A stretch of DNA of 64,000 nt from Prorocentrum cordatum (GCA_963575745.1 CAUYUJ010017782.1:573438-637437), one strand, 5' to 3'. Numbered from the stretch's first letter, positions 22,521 through 34,290 are shown. Numbers and translations: made by a program. The notes: a model not told the origin generated them from the sequence alone.

Positions 22521-23199
22521 ACAAATCGTTGTTGGCTTGCTGTTCTGTGTGTTCCCTCCCCCGCCGACCCCAGCATGTCTGGGCCCATCTCGGGGCCCTC
22601 TGGAGCGATGTTGGGGCCATCCTGAGGCTTCCGAGGCGCGGCGGAGGCGAAAAACCAATGAGCAAAAGAACAGCCCGGCAGATCCGTGATGCTTGGAAAA
22701 TGTTGGCCTGTCGCGGGCGGTTGCGCCAAGCACTAAGGAGCCTCCCGTCATCGAATTTCGGGAGCACCGAAATCGGTATGGAAACAACGGGTGCAAAGTC
22801 CAACCGGAGCTCTTGTTCATTCTGAACAGGACTCGCTGCTGGCATCGCCGCGGTCGTTGTCCATTTGAGACACGAGCTCGCCTGCCCAACAGCCCCCGCT
22901 GTCGGCTTTCGACGACGTCTGCTGCTGGGAATCGTGCCCGTTTGGGGCGCACATAGCATCAGCCCAGCGGCCCTTCGGCAGCCCCCAGGCGGCTGGCCCG
23001 GCTTCCTCGTCCCCCGCGAATCCTCAGGGCGGCACGTGGAAGGCGGATTCGGCGGCGTTGCGAGATGTTGCCGACAGGCTGCCTCGTGTGCGGGTGAGCC
23101 GTCTCTGGACCGTCGTCTCGGACGCCGTCGCCTCGCCAGGGTGGAAGACCAGCACCCTCTGTCAGATCATGGGTCGGTGGCGAGCGAGGGGGCGCAAGT
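22521..23199. other. No recognised gene
   Basis: Begins with a short CTTGG-type piece (22,560-22,640) followed by GCGAAAAACCAATGAGCAAA, resembling the conserved island of the CTTGG minisatellite. The rest is GC-rich without a domain. Confidence 0.4.
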
Positions 23200-23360
23200 G
23201 AGAGGGGGCGGGCCTTCTGAGAAGGCTCGGAGGCTCGGAGGGCCCCCGGCCGTCTGAGAAGTGTTCTGAGCCTTCCCAGGAGACACAAAAAGCCTTCTCA
23301 GAAGGCGCGAGGGCTTCTGAGAAGTCTCGCCGCCCTCCGAGAAGGCCTCCTCCTTCTCGT
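23200..23360. repeat. CCTTCTGAGAAGG palindromic repeat
   Basis: CTTCTGAGAAGGC and its variants (TCTGAGAAG, CCTTCTCAGAAGGC, CTCCGAGAAGGC) recur at least six times. The core is its own reverse complement, so the stretch can fold in many ways. Confidence 0.75.
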
Positions 23361-25186
23361 TTCCCCCTTCGCTCGCGGCCGAATGGGGATTCAGGATCGG
23401 GGCCAGGTTCCCAGGCTCGTCCCTAGCAGCCTGTGGGCCCACAGCGCAGCAGCGGTAACCCACGGCGGCGGCGGCAGCAGCTTCGGCCGGCAGCCGGCAG
23501 CGCCTGCCACCGCTGGCGGCAGGGCGGCGGCACGGGCTGGAGAGGGGGAGGGAAGGGCCGGAAGGTGAGAGGGCGCAGCGCAGCGCCGAGGAGGAGGAGG
23601 AGGAGGAGGAGGAGGAGGAGGAGGAGGAGGAGGAGGAGGAGGAGGAGGCGGCGCAGTGCCCCCTCGGCCTCCCCAGCTGGGGCCTCCCTTTCTGGGAATC
23701 GAGGCTCACGTAACGCGGGTCAGCGCTAACGGAGGTCAGCCGGCCCCCTCCAGCTGGCACGGGTTTGGGAACCACGTGGGGCCGATTCCCCCGGCCGCAC
23801 TCCGCTGACCCGGGCTTGGGAGCTGCCGAGCGGCAGGCCTGGCTCCGCGACAGGGCCCTGGCCGACCCGGGTTTGTGCGGACTTGGGTTGGTGCGTCCCC
23901 GATGGGAGTCGTGATCGGAGGGGCTTCGCCACCCTCCTCAAAGGTACTGAGCCGGCTCGCGCGTTGGCGCGTCGGCTCTGTGTTGTTCGGGGGGTCGCGG
24001 CATTGACGCGCCTTTTCATCCAGTCCAAAGTCCAAAGGAGAGAATGGGGATCCAACTCCACAGGAGGGTCGGGAAAACAGCGGCCCGCGACGACAACGCG
24101 GTCCCAGCGGTAAGGTCATGGCGGGGCCCGCGCCTTGAGATAGTCACAGCCTCGGAGGTCTGGGAATTCTGCCGCTCTGGTCCGTCACATAGCCACGGTC
24201 TGGAGGGAGCTTTGCTGAACGCGCCGTTCCCTTTTCCAGCACGCCCTCCTGTGAAAGCGGCGCGCGCCACCACGACCACGTTGGTTCCGATGTTTTTCGG
24301 CTCTGGTGGCACGGTGGCGGTTCTTCCGCCAGGGATCCACGCCAAGGGAGTTTGAGCACGCGCGATGTTTTGAGTTGAAAGGTGCGCCCTTCGCCCATCC
24401 AGTCGCTGTAGACTCTCATGATGGTGAACAGGGGGGTATGGGGGTCATGCAGAGCGCAGGCTTTGGGAAATGGACCGCCCACCGTCCGTCTGGAGGTTGG
24501 AACGGTTTACTCATGCTGATAAGTGGTGAAAAAGTCTCGTAGCAGAGCACGATTCTGAAAGCCATCCGCTTGGCTGCCAGAAGTGATCAGTGTCACTAGC
24601 CGCGAGACGACTTCACGAAAAACGTCGGGCTTGAACTGCCAGCATATCGTGCAGTGCGATGTGTGGCAGCTCCCTCGCAGGGGAGCGGGATGCAGGAGAA
24701 AGAGCGCGATGGATGGTCGGCCGCAGCTGCAGGAAGAGGGGGGGGGGACTGGGGGACGCAAACTAGACACCGGCACAGATCCTGGCCAGGCCGAACCGGG
24801 GCCGCGGAGAGGTGCCCGTGCTCCCCTGGCCGCGCAGGGAGGGCGCCGACGCCGAGCCTGGGCCCAGGAAGCGCCTGCCCAGGATCACTGTAGGTCTGAG
24901 TCTGGCACTGTCCATCTACGGGAGGAGTATCCAAAGATTGTAAAAACATACTCTTCGACCATCTTTCGAATGAATATTGCTGGGTTTTTTCATTTATTTC
25001 ACCTTTTAATCGCTCGTCCCGGACCTGCAGGATGTCCGAAAACACCGTGTCCATGAGGAATGCGTCTGCCTCGCTGCCCCAGTCCAGGGTTTTCGCTTCG
25101 GACCTGGCGGGTAGCACGCGGGTGCGTGCATTTGGCAGCCTCGGCCTGACTGGAGACATCGAGTTGTGGACATTGGCTAGTGCTTC
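23361..25186. other. No recognised gene; (GAG)n at 23,588-23,648
   Basis: GC-rich DNA. Short palindromes around GACCCGGG lie at 23,720-23,885. The segment at about 24,890-25,040 has an AT-rich core between TGTCCATCTACGGGAGGAG and GACCTGCAGGATGTCC, and may be a decayed MITE family 1 copy. Confidence 0.4.
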
Positions 25187-25190
25187 GTAT

Positions 25191-25235
<45 letters not shown>

Positions 25236-26400
25236 CATTTTACCCGAACGCTCAGTGTTCTCACCAGTGCCAGGGTTTTCATGCGACGCGAGACAATACC
25301 CCCACTTCGTGGGGGGGCAGTTCAAGCTCTACCAAATCTCCAAACGACTCTTCGCGACCACCCAAACCCAGCTTCCCGCCCTATGACGTTGGGACACTTC
25401 ACTTCGTGGCGTGCGGACGACCGTGGCTACTACACTGGCGTGGGGTACACACCCACAAAACTTGGTCACTTATTCGGGGCGCGCGTGTGCCCAGCATCCT
25501 GCAATTGTGACATACAATACATGACACAGACAGACAGACAGAGAGAGACAGAGAGCAGACAGTGAGAGAGACAGAGAGAGCGGAGTTGGCCACATTTTTG
25601 GGGCAAGTTCCTGAGATCGTCGTGTTTTTTGTTGGTCTTGCGCGCGCGAATGTCCACTTTACTTTTTTTGCAAGGGATGTTGAAATTTGATTATGTAAGA
25701 ACAAGAAAAAGTAGCTCGCGCGAGCTTATGTAACATAAATGTTGAAAAACCATTGGTTTTGTGGGAGTCGGACAGCGCGCGCGGGATGAATTTTGGACAT
25801 TTTTTTTTGAAAAACCATTGGGTTTTTGATGTTTTTATGTTGAAATCGTTACGAAACCTAAGGTTCTGGAAGGATTTCGTCTTGCGCGCGCGAATGTCCA
25901 CTTTACCTTATTTTTTGCAAGGGATTATTGAAATTTGATTATGTTAGAACAAGAAAAAGTAGCTCGCGCGAGCTCATGTAACATAAATGTTGAAAAACCA
26001 TTGGTTTTGTAGGATTCGGACAGCGCGCGCGGAAGGACATTTTGACATTTTTTTCTTAAAAAACCATTGGGTTTTTGATGTTTTTATGTTAAAATCGCTA
26101 CGAATCCTAAGGTTTTGGAAGGATTTCGTCTTGCGCGCACGAATGTCCACTTTACCTTATTTTTTGCAAGGGATTCTTGCAATTTGATCAAGTAAAAACA
26201 AGAATTTTCATTTTCTATTGTTTTTTGCAAAGGGAAAACGAGCGTCAACAAAAAACCGGATCCGGAGCTCATCCACTTTTCTGAAGCTTTCGCGAAAAAA
26301 TGATGAAAATGTAGCTGCGGCCTAGGCGCGGCGCAGAGGTCGCGCACCAGGGGTCCCAACAATAATATTCTTTAGAAGGAATAATGTTCAACAACAACAA
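25187..26400 (+). mobile_element. CAA-bounded composite element, copy 2
   Basis: Same ends and modules as the copy at 21,668. Here the middle module (AAAAACCATTGG, GCGCGCGCGAATGTCCAC, TTGCAAGGGAT) is present about three times in tandem (25,630-26,180), making this copy longer. It also has an extra ACAGACAGACAGAGAGAGAC stretch at 25,525-25,580. It ends in CAACAACAACAA at the assembly gap. Confidence 0.75.
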
Positions 26401-26500
26401 NNNNNNNNNNNNNNNNNNNNNNNNNNNNNNNNNNNNNNNNNNNNNNNNNNNNNNNNNNNNNNNNNNNNNNNNNNNNNNNNNNNNNNNNNNNNNNNNNNNN
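26401..26500. other. Assembly gap (100 N)
   Basis: Exactly 100 unknown bases between a (CAA)n end and a CTC/ATC-rich tract. Confidence 0.98.
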
Positions 26501-26541
26501 CTCCTCCTCCCCCTCATCTTCATCAGCATCATCAGCATCAT

Positions 26542-26572
<31 letters not shown>

Positions 26573-27294
26573 AGCAGCATCATCATCGTTATCATCAGCA
26601 GCAGCAGCACCATCAGCAGCAGCATCATCAGCATCGTCATCATCATCAGTTTCAGCAGCAGCGGCAGCATCAGCATCATCAGCATCAGCATCATCAACCA
26701 TCACATGTCCTTCCGCTGCTGCTGCTCCTCCTCCTCCTCCGTCTCCTCCTCCTCCGTCTCCATCTCTTCCTCCTCCTCATCATCATAGTCAGCATCATCA
26801 GCAGCATCGGCATCAGCAGCATCATCAGCAGCAGCATCAGCATCAGCAGCATCATCATCCTCCTCGTCCTCCTCCTCCTCCTCTCGGTCCTCTTCCTCCT
26901 CCTCTTCCTCCTCCTCCTCCTCGTCATCCTCCTCCGCCTCCTCTTCTTCCGCCTCCTCTCGTCATGCTCTTATTCCCGTTCTTGCATCCTGTGCAGCGTC
27001 GTGGCCTCTCACGCGCACGCCCTTGAAGGCGGCCAGGCGCAGCCATCAGAAGTGTTTGGTTCGTTCCCCCTGGGTCTGGGTCAGTGGCTGCAGCTCGCAG
27101 GCCCGAGGGAGTTTAAGACAGAGGAGGAGGAGGAGGAGGAGGAGGAGGAGGGGAAGGGAAGGATGAAGAGGAGGAGGAGCAGCAAGAGGAGGAGGCGGGA
27201 GAGGAAGGGGGGAGGATGAGATGGAGAGGAAGGGTGATGATGATGATGATGATGATGATGATGTTGATGATGATGATGATGATGATGATGATGT

Positions 27295-27326
<32 letters not shown>

Positions 27327-27376
27327 CTGATGATGATGATGGTGGTGGTGGTGATGACGATGATGATGATGATGAC

Positions 27377-27422
<46 letters not shown>

Positions 27423-28320
27423 CTGATGCTGATGCTGATGCTGATGCTGATGCTGATGTTGATGCTGATGCTGATGCTGATGCTGATGCTGATGCTGATG
27501 CTAATGCTAATGCTAATGCTAATGCTAATGCTAGTGCTGATGAGGAGGAGGAGGAGGAGGAGGAGGGGAGGAGGAGGCGGAGGAGGAGGAGGGGGAGGGG
27601 AAGGATGAAGAGGAGGTAGGAGCAGCTGGAAGCGGGAGGAAGAGGGAGGCGGGAGCAGCTGAGAGGAGGAGGTGGGAGAGGAAGCGGGAGGAGGGGAAGT
27701 TAGGAGAGGACGTAGCAGGAGGAGGAGGAGGAGGAGGAGGATGAAGAGGAGCCGGAGAGGAAGGAGGAAGAGGAGAAGTAGGAGGAGACGGCGGCGGCGG
27801 CGGCGGAGGCGGAGGAGGAGGAGAGGGGAGAGGGAGAGGAGGGAAGGGGTCGGAGGAGGAGGGAGGAGGCAGGAAGGAGGAGGGGGCAGGGAGGTGGGCG
27901 AGGACGAGAAGGGAGGATGTAGTAGGAGGATGACGAGGAGGAGGAGGAGAGGAGGGAGGAAAAGGAATGAGGGAGGAAGAGGAAAGGGGAAGGAAGGATG
28001 AAGAGGAGGAGGAGCAGGAGGAGGAGGAGGAGGAGAGGACGGGGAGAGAGAAGAAGAGGAAGGGGGAGGAGGGAGGAGGAGGAGGAGGAGGAAGGAGAAG
28101 AGGAGGAAAGTGGAGGAGGAGGAGGAGGAGAAGAAAAGGAGGAGGAGGAGGAGGTAGGAGGAGGAGGGAGGCAAGGAGGAGGAGGGGGGGCGGGAGGAGG
28201 AGGTAGCAGGTGAAGGCAAGAGAGAGGAGGAGGAGGAGGAGGAGGAGGAGGAGGAGGAGGAGGAGCAGAAGCAGCAGCATCAGCAGCAGCCGCAGCCGCA
28301 GCCGCAGCGCGCGACGGCAG
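26501..28320 (+). repeat. ATC/CAG, GAT and GAG microsatellite belt
   Basis: Successive tracts: ATC/AGC triplets (26,515-26,700 and 26,780-26,860), CTC (26,865-26,940), GAG (27,120-27,215), GATGAT then GATGCT (27,233-27,540), and GGAGGA with variants (27,541-28,265), ending in AGCAGC/CGCAGC immediately before NOX exon 4. One short non-repetitive stretch lies at 26,970-27,115. Confidence 0.9.
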
Positions 28321-28461
28321 GTCGTCATATTTGCGGCCGCGGGAATCGGGCTGACGCCGGCGTCCTCGACGCTGAAGTCGCTACTGCAGTTCCGCTGGCG
28401 GCAGGACGCGGCTGCACGGCCACACAGCATGTACTTCGTGTGGCTGTGCGCGGCCGCGGAG
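28321..28461 (+). CDS. NADPH oxidase exon 4: NADPH-binding loop
   Basis: Forty-seven residues: VVIFAAAGIGLTPASSTLKS, then LLQFRWRQ...PHSMYFVWLCAAAE. It corresponds to VGAGIGVTPFASILKS and YFYWLCRD of NOX2, the glycine-rich NADPH pyrophosphate-binding loop and the following strand. The acceptor is GGCAG|GTCGTC and the donor GAG|GTGCTGG (28,461/28,462), both phase 0. The canonical GxGIGxTP has an Ala in place of the first Gly (AAGIG); otherwise the motif is intact. Confidence 0.9.
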
Positions 28462-28624
28462 GTGCTGGCCTTCGACCTTCCTTCCTCCCTCCTCTACTCT
28501 GCCTCCTCGTCCTCTCCCCCCTCCCTCTCCTCGTCCTCCCTCTCCGCGCCCTCTTCCCCTCCTCGCCCACCTCCTTCCTTGTCATCCTTCTCTTCCTCCT
28601 GCTGATCCCCCTGCTCATCCGCCA

Positions 28625-28655
<31 letters not shown>

Positions 28656-29169
28656 CTCCTCTTCCTCCTCCTCCTCCTCCTCCTCTTCCTTCTCCTCCTC
28701 CTCATCATCATCATGATCCTCCTCCTCCTCGTACTCCTCCTCCTCCTCCTGCTCCTCCTCCTCATCATCATCCCCCGCCAATGTACACAGCCCTTATTTT
28801 TCTGGCTGCAGGTAAGACGATAAAACCACCTTGGGGGCTTCAGGTCCGCCACGACACCGGTCGGCGGATAGAGAAACGTCAGCGCAATCGGAATGCATGG
28901 GTGGGAGGGGTAGGATGCCAGATGTGGCGCGAGCGCACCTACGGTGGGGGCGTTCGTTAAGGAATGTGCCCAAGAGGCGGTCGACCCTGGAGGATTCCCT
29001 ATCTGCTGAGGGCGGCGGTGATACCCGTGGCCACGCCTCAGTTGGTGTTCCAACGGCTTTCAGGCCCTGGACTCCTTATCCCACGGTCCCTTGTCCAATG
29101 CCCCCACCGTACGGCGCGAGCGCACCCAGCTTGCCCTCACCCCAAGCCTCTCTCCCCCTGCAGCTGCTG

Positions 29170-29230
<61 letters not shown>

Positions 29231-29273
29231 ACCCGGGGAGGCACAGGCAGACGAGGGTCGCCGAGGGGGGTAG
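28462..29273 (+). other. NOX intron 4 (GT-AG) with 14-bp boundary duplication
   Basis: 812 bases. The first 14 intron bases (GTGCTGGCCTTCGA) and the first 14 bases of the next exon (GTGCCGGCTTTCGA) match at 12 positions, so the intron is bracketed by a near-exact direct repeat. Inside are CTC, dispersed repeat R3 (28,905-29,100) and a pure (GCT)n tract (29,165-29,228). Confidence 0.85.
28905..29100 (+). repeat. Dispersed repeat R3, copy a
   Basis: GGTGGGGGCGTTCGTTAAGG, then AATGTGCCCAAGAGGCG and GGCGGTGATACC, recur in the same order at 50,522-50,680. The left flank (GGAGGGGTAGGATG ... GCGCGAGCGCACC) also recurs, inverted, at 12,935-12,985 and 59,040-59,085. Confidence 0.75.
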
Positions 29274-29318
29274 GTGCCGGCTTTCGAGTGGTTCATGGAG
29301 GAGCTCACGGACATCGAG
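29274..29318 (+). CDS. NADPH oxidase exon 5 (45 bp)
   Basis: Fifteen codons, VPAFEWFMEELTDIE. FEWF matches the HAFEWFADLL segment that follows the YWLCRD strand in NOX2. The acceptor is GGGGGTAG|GTGCCG. The proposed donor is ATCGAG|GCTCGG (GC), which keeps phase 0 with the acceptor at 40,911. Confidence 0.8.
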
Positions 29319-29387
29319 GCTCGGGGGGGATCGAGAGCCAGGAGGGCAAAAAACACCCAGACACAGATAACCGTCGATTCCCATGAA

Positions 29388-29605
29388 AATAAATCGCCGC
29401 GCCATTTGTTCGGACGCGCAGACTTCCGTCTTGGGGAAGGCGCCTCGGCCACCAGGGCAAACGCCCCGGACGGTGTGGGTTTACAGTGGGTTTGCCGCGG
29501 TGTTGTCGTCTTCCACTTGGGCGCGGGACGCAGGGCTTGCCGTGGGTTTCATGGTGTCGGCGTCGTCCACTTGGACGCGTCGAGAAAAAACGGTCCCGCG
29601 ACGTA
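29388..29605 (+). repeat. Dispersed repeat R2, copy a
   Basis: Runs from CGCGCCATTTGTTCGGACGC through GGCCACCAGGGCAAACGCC and GTCGTCCACTTGG. A second copy lies at 57,618-57,835. Confidence 0.8.
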
Positions 29606-29876
29606 TGGAAAATAAAGAGGGAAGTGGAGGGGAAGACGAACATTCCAGAAATATGGAGAAAGTGGGGGATATTGGGAGTTGTGTCTATTTATTTATGTGC
29701 CCCACGGCCCCTTCAGAGAGGGCCCAGACCTGGGGGTCGTCCCATTGTCTCGACCCCGGCCGGGAGTAGCCTCAGGCGATGCTTGGCAGGTTGTTTTGTT
29801 CTTTTCGGCCTTCGGCCGAGGGTGTCCAGGCCGGTGGCAGCCGGTCGCCTTCAACTACAAGAGGGCCCAGACTTCC

Positions 29877-30055
29877 GAGCGAGCTTTAAGTCGAACATGT
29901 CCTTCCACAGGAGGGATATTCAAAAAGAATTGTCGACAAATAGTGTGGGGACGATGTTTTGACTATGATTTCCTGTTTTTCCGTATGTTAGAGGATGTTT
30001 AAGATGTCTTCCAAAACCCGCTTGCAGGAGGACATGCCCGACCTAAAGCGAGCTC
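29877..30055. mobile_element. MITE family 1, copy c
   Basis: The left end GAGCTTTAAGTCGAACATGT and right end GGACATGCCCGACCTAAAGC plus GAGCTC are inverted complements with a few mismatches. The AT-rich core (TTCAAAAAGAATTGTCGAC ... GTTTTGACTATG) resembles the core of copy b. About 179 bases. Confidence 0.8.
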
Positions 30056-30254
30056 GTGGCGGCGGAATTGTCCTGTCCCCTGAGCCTCGGGAGGCTCGCT
30101 TCGGGCCCCGGGACCATCAAGCGTCGACTCGGCACGAAAGTTGGTCCCCGAGGAAGGGGTTGCGAGCCCTCTAAGGGCCCACGTCTTGAAGCAGTGGTGA
30201 CGTCCGGGCAGGCGGAAGTGGCAGCTCCGAGAAGAACCGGGTTGGACATTTTCC

Positions 30255-31565
30255 AGAGGACGGTTTTTCTTTCCTGAGGAAGGCTTTCCCTCCTGAAGGA
30301 GGTCTGTCCCTCCTGTGACGTTCTTCATTCCTCCTAGGGAAGGAAAGCATTTCTCGAGGGACTTTCTCTCGTGGTAAAGGCTTTCTCGCAGGAGGAAAAC
30401 CCACCCCGACCCCCACCATTGGCGTTTACTAGACGCCCCTGGGCATTCACTGAACAGTTCTGCCTTGTTCGATTCAATCCTTGGGTGCGTTTGCTGCACG
30501 GCTTCGCTTGTCGGGGTGTTTCTTATGAGGGTGGTTGTTATGATTTCGATTTCCCTTCCTGATGAATGATATTCCCTCTCTGGGAAGGTGTTTGTTTTCC
30601 TCGGGGATGATTACCTTTCTTTTCGGATTGCTCCAGAGGGAGGCGTTTCCCTCCCAAGAAACGGCGTTTGCTTCCTGAAGATGGTCCCTCCCTTCCTGAG
30701 GAAGGAGTTCCCCTCCTGAGACAGCGCTTCCATCATGAGGGAGGCCTCCCTTTCCTGACGAAGGCCTTCCCCTGCCGAGGAAGGCATTTGTCCCTCGTGG
30801 GGAACGAGCTTCCCTTCCCGACGGAAGGGCTTCCCTCCCAGAGGGAAGGCTCTTGTCGCTTTCCGGAAGGAACAGCGTTCCCCGGGAACGTCATGCCCTT
30901 CCAGGGGGGGGGGGGGGATCCGCATTGGGGAAGGGGCTCCCCCCTTTCTGGGAAAGGCGCTTCCGCACCAAGGATGCTCCCTCCAGAAGGGGGGGGGAAG
31001 CATTCCTCTGCGGCGTTCCTGAGGACGGTTTTCCCTCCTGAGAAGTGATCTCGGCTCTCGGGGACAAGTGTGCTCTACAGGCGAGTACGTGCAGTTCCTG
31101 GCTGGTTGCTCCCCGCCCTGAGGAATGCTTATCCCTCCAGAGGACAACTTCTCCCTCCCGAAAGGCAGCTCCTCTTTTATCTGAAGACGGTGTCTTCATC
31201 CCTAGGGGAAGGCATGAGGTAAACTTCTTCCCGAGAAGCGGCTCTTCCTGTTCTGAAGACGGTGTCTTCACCTGTGGGGAAGGCATTACTCTCTCGAGGG
31301 AACGCCTCCGTCCTGAGGGGCCCCCCCCCTGAGGAAGGCCTCTCCTCACCGAGGAAGGCGTTTCCCTCATGGGGAAAGCGCTTCCTTCATGACGAAGGCC
31401 TTCCCCTCCCGAGGGTGGCCGTTTTTGAATGTTCGGGGAGAGAGCGCCTCCCATCTTGAGGAGGGCCCCCTCTCCTGGGGAAAATCTGTCCCTGCCGGGG
31501 AAAGTCGTTTCCCTCCTGCGGAGAGCGCTTCCTTCCTGAAGAAGGCCTTCCCCTCCCGAGAGAGG
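30255..31565 (+). repeat. Satellite B array (GAGGAAGG/CCTTCC palindromic), copy 1
   Basis: Irregular units of 20-50 bases around CCTCCTGAGGAAGGC and TTTCCCTCC, with GGGGAAGG/CCTTCCCC as complements. It can base-pair within itself. Further arrays lie at 33,765-34,290 and 39,680-40,515. Confidence 0.85.
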
Positions 31566-31625
31566 CTGTTCCCAGCCATCCTGCGGTGCTGGGTCCTCGT
31601 TTCAAAATGACACCGCCCCGCGCTC
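31566..31625 (-). repeat. Satellite-array end motif E1, copy b
   Basis: Reads TTCCCAGCCATCCTGCGGTG then GGGTCCTCGTTTCAAAATG and ACACCGCCCCGCGC. This is the reverse complement of the motif at 7815 with some substitutions. It is followed by a TCC/ATC tract and then satellite A, the same order as at 42,863. Confidence 0.8.
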
Positions 31626-31639
31626 CTCCGCCTCTTCCT

Positions 31640-31705
31640 CCCCCACTTCCTACTCCTCCTCCTCATCCTCATCATCCTCCTCATCCTCCTCGCCATCACC
31701 ATCAC

Positions 31706-31770
<65 letters not shown>

Positions 31771-31930
31771 GCAGCATCATCAGCATCATCGTCGTCATCA
31801 TCAGCAGCAGCATCATCACCATCATCAGCAGCAGCAGAATCAGCATCGTTATCATCACCATCATCAGCATCCTCATCCTCATCATCCTCCTCCTTCTCCT
31901 CCTCCTCCTCCCCCTCCTCCCACCCTTGAT
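31640..31930 (+). repeat. (CAT)n/(CAG)n/(CTC)n tract
   Basis: TCATCA and CAGCAG triplets between CTC-rich ends. It lies between end motif E1 and satellite A. Confidence 0.9.
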
Positions 31931-31949
31931 TATGCCCTCCGCATGTCCA

Positions 31950-33690
31950 CCATCCCAGCGCACCCAGTACAGCGTTCCTTTGCCCCATACGGGAGATTCC
32001 CCCGTGGTTGTGACCGCATGCATCCCGCGACAAGCCAGTACGGCGTCCGGTGACCTCATAGGGAGATCCACCGAAGGCCCCAGTGGTTGTGACCACGTGC
32101 GCCCCGCACCACCCAGTACGGCGCCTCGTGGCCCCCACTGGGAACTCCACCGAAGGCCTCAGTGGTTGTGACCATAGGCGCCCCGCGCCACCCCGTACGG
32201 CGCCTCGCGGCCCCATCGGGAGCACACCCGAGCGCCCCGACGGTTGTGACCACATGCGTCCCGCGCCACACCGTATTCGTACGGCGCTTCGTGGCCCCAT
32301 AGGGGGGGGAGGGCCAACCGAAGGCCCCAGCGATTGTGACCACATGCGCCCCGTGCCACCCAGTACGGCGCTTCGTGGACCCACAGGGAGCCCTCCCCCG
32401 AACGCCCCAGTGGTTGTGACCACATGCGTCCCGCGCCACCCGGTACGGCGATTCGCGGCCCCATAAGGAGATCAGCCGACGGCCCCAGTGGGTGTGACCA
32501 CATGCGTCCCGCGCCACGCAGCACGGCGTTTCGTGGTCCCAGGGGGAGCTTCACCGAAGACCACAGTGGTTGTGACCGCATGCGTCCCGCGACACCCAGT
32601 ACGGCGCTTCGTGACCCCATGAGGAGCTTCACCAAAGGCCACAGCGTTTGTAACCACATGCGGCCCGCGCCACCCAGTACGGCGTTTCGTAGCCTCATAG
32701 CGAGTTCCATCGCATGCCACAGTGGTTGTGACCACATGCACCCCGCGCCACCCAGTACGGCGCTTCGTGGCACACTAGGGAGATCCAGCGAAGGCCCCAG
32801 TGGCTGTGACCACATGCGTCCCGCGCCACCCAGTACGGCGCCTCGTGGCCCCGTGGGAAGTTCCACCGAAGGCCCCAGTGGTTGTGATTGCATGCGCCCC
32901 GCGACACCAAGTACGATGTTCCGTGGCAGTTCCACCAAAGGCCCCAGTGGCTATGACCATATGCGTCCCGCGCCACCCAGTACGGCATTCCGCGGCCCCA
33001 CAGTGCGCCCCACCGAAGGCTCCAGGGGTTGTGACCACATGCGTCCCGCGCCACCCAGTACTGCGTTTCGTAGCCTCATAGCGAGTTCCATCGAAGGCCA
33101 CAGTGGTTGTGACCACATGCGCCCCGTGCCACCCAGTCTGGCGCTCCGTGGCCATATAGGGAGCCCCACCGGAGGCCCCAGTGGTTGTGTCCACATGCGT
33201 CCCGCGCCACACAGTACGGCGCTCCGTGGCCTCATGGGGTCGCTCACCGAAGGCCACAGCGGTTGTTATCACATGCACCCGCGCCACCTAGTGCAGCGAT
33301 TCGTGGCCCCATGGGGGAGCCCCGCCGAAGGCCCCACTGATTGTGATCACGTGCGTCTCTTCATTCAAATTTCGGCACACCTCTCACGCGTTTCGTGGCC
33401 CCATACGGAGCTTCACCGAAGGCTCCAGTGGCGACATTCGCTTGCGTTCCCCCTCCGCCCATCTCGGCATACCCCTCACGCGTTTCGTGGCCCCATACGG
33501 AGTTTCACCGAAGGCCCCAGTGGCGACGTTCTCATGGCGGCCCCGCTCTATTTCAGCCCACCCCTCACACGTTCCGTAGCCCTATGTGCAGCGCCACCGA
33601 ACACCCCAATGGTTGCGCCCGCGTGCGTCCCCGCATACTTGAGGCACACCTTTTACACGCTTCGTGGCCTCAGAAGGAGATCCACCGAAG
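31950..33690 (-). repeat. Satellite A array (copy 2, - orientation)
   Basis: About 20 units of mostly 77-78 bases around GGCCCCAGTGGTTGTGACCA and CAGTACGGCGCTTCGTGGC. This is the reverse-complement orientation of the array at 6.5 kb. The last units (from about 33,360) are of the longer ACACCTCTCACGCGTTTCGT type. Frames stay open for long stretches without coding meaning. Confidence 0.9.
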
Positions 33691-33738
33691 GCGATACCCA
33701 CAACGGCGATACCCACAATTGCACATGGTTGGGCCATT
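33690..33738 (-). repeat. Satellite-array end motif E2, copy b
   Basis: GCGATACCCACAATTGCACATGGTTGGGCC. Consensus CCCACAACTGCATATGG. The same motif closes the array at 44.40 kb and, inverted, opens the one at 46.39 kb. Confidence 0.75.
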
Positions 33739-33764
33739 CGCCAGGATATACTTCATTTCCGGGA

Positions 33765-34290
33765 AGGAAAAGCGCTCCTCAAGAAGTCCATTATTTTCCA
33801 AGGGAGGGTGTTACCGCATTGGGGAAGAGTGCCCATTTTATGGTAAAGGTGTTTCCGCACTGAGGATTCCCTCCTGGGGAAGGAGCGCATTCCTTTGTAA
33901 ATTTTCTTTCGAAGGTCGGCTTTCGTTCCTGAGGAGTGATCTTCGTTCTCAAGACAGGCGAGACAGGCGTTGTTATAAACAGGGGAAGTTGTATACTTTT
34001 TGGCGGCTGTATCCCCCCTTCTGGGGAACGCTTGTCCATCCAGAGGAAAACGCCCCCCTCCCGAGAAGCAGCTGTTCCTTTTATGATGACAGTGTGTTCA
34101 TTCCTGAGGAAGGCATTTCCCTCCTGAGGAAGCGCGTCCATCCTGAGGGAGGCCCCCCTCCTGAACAAGGCCTTTCCTTGCCGAGAAAGGCGTTTCCCAT
34201 GCCATTCCTTGCCGAGAAAGGTTTTTCCTCATGGGGAAAGCGCGTCCTTCCTGACGAAGGCCTTCCCCTCCAGAGGAAGCTTGTTTTCTA
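33765..34290 (+). repeat. Satellite B array, copy 2
   Basis: Same TTCCCTCCTGAGGAAGG-type units as at 30.3 kb, directly after end motif E2. Confidence 0.8.

Larger units (their letters stand above)
19658..28320 (+). other. NOX intron 3 (about 8.7 kb, inferred)
   Basis: GC donor after GAG and acceptor GGCAG at 28,320. Contains GC-rich DNA with internal BamHI/PstI-type palindromes (19,800-19,870), CAA-bounded composite elements, a scaffold gap and long GAT/GAG tracts. No further oxidase exon was recognised. Confidence 0.65.
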
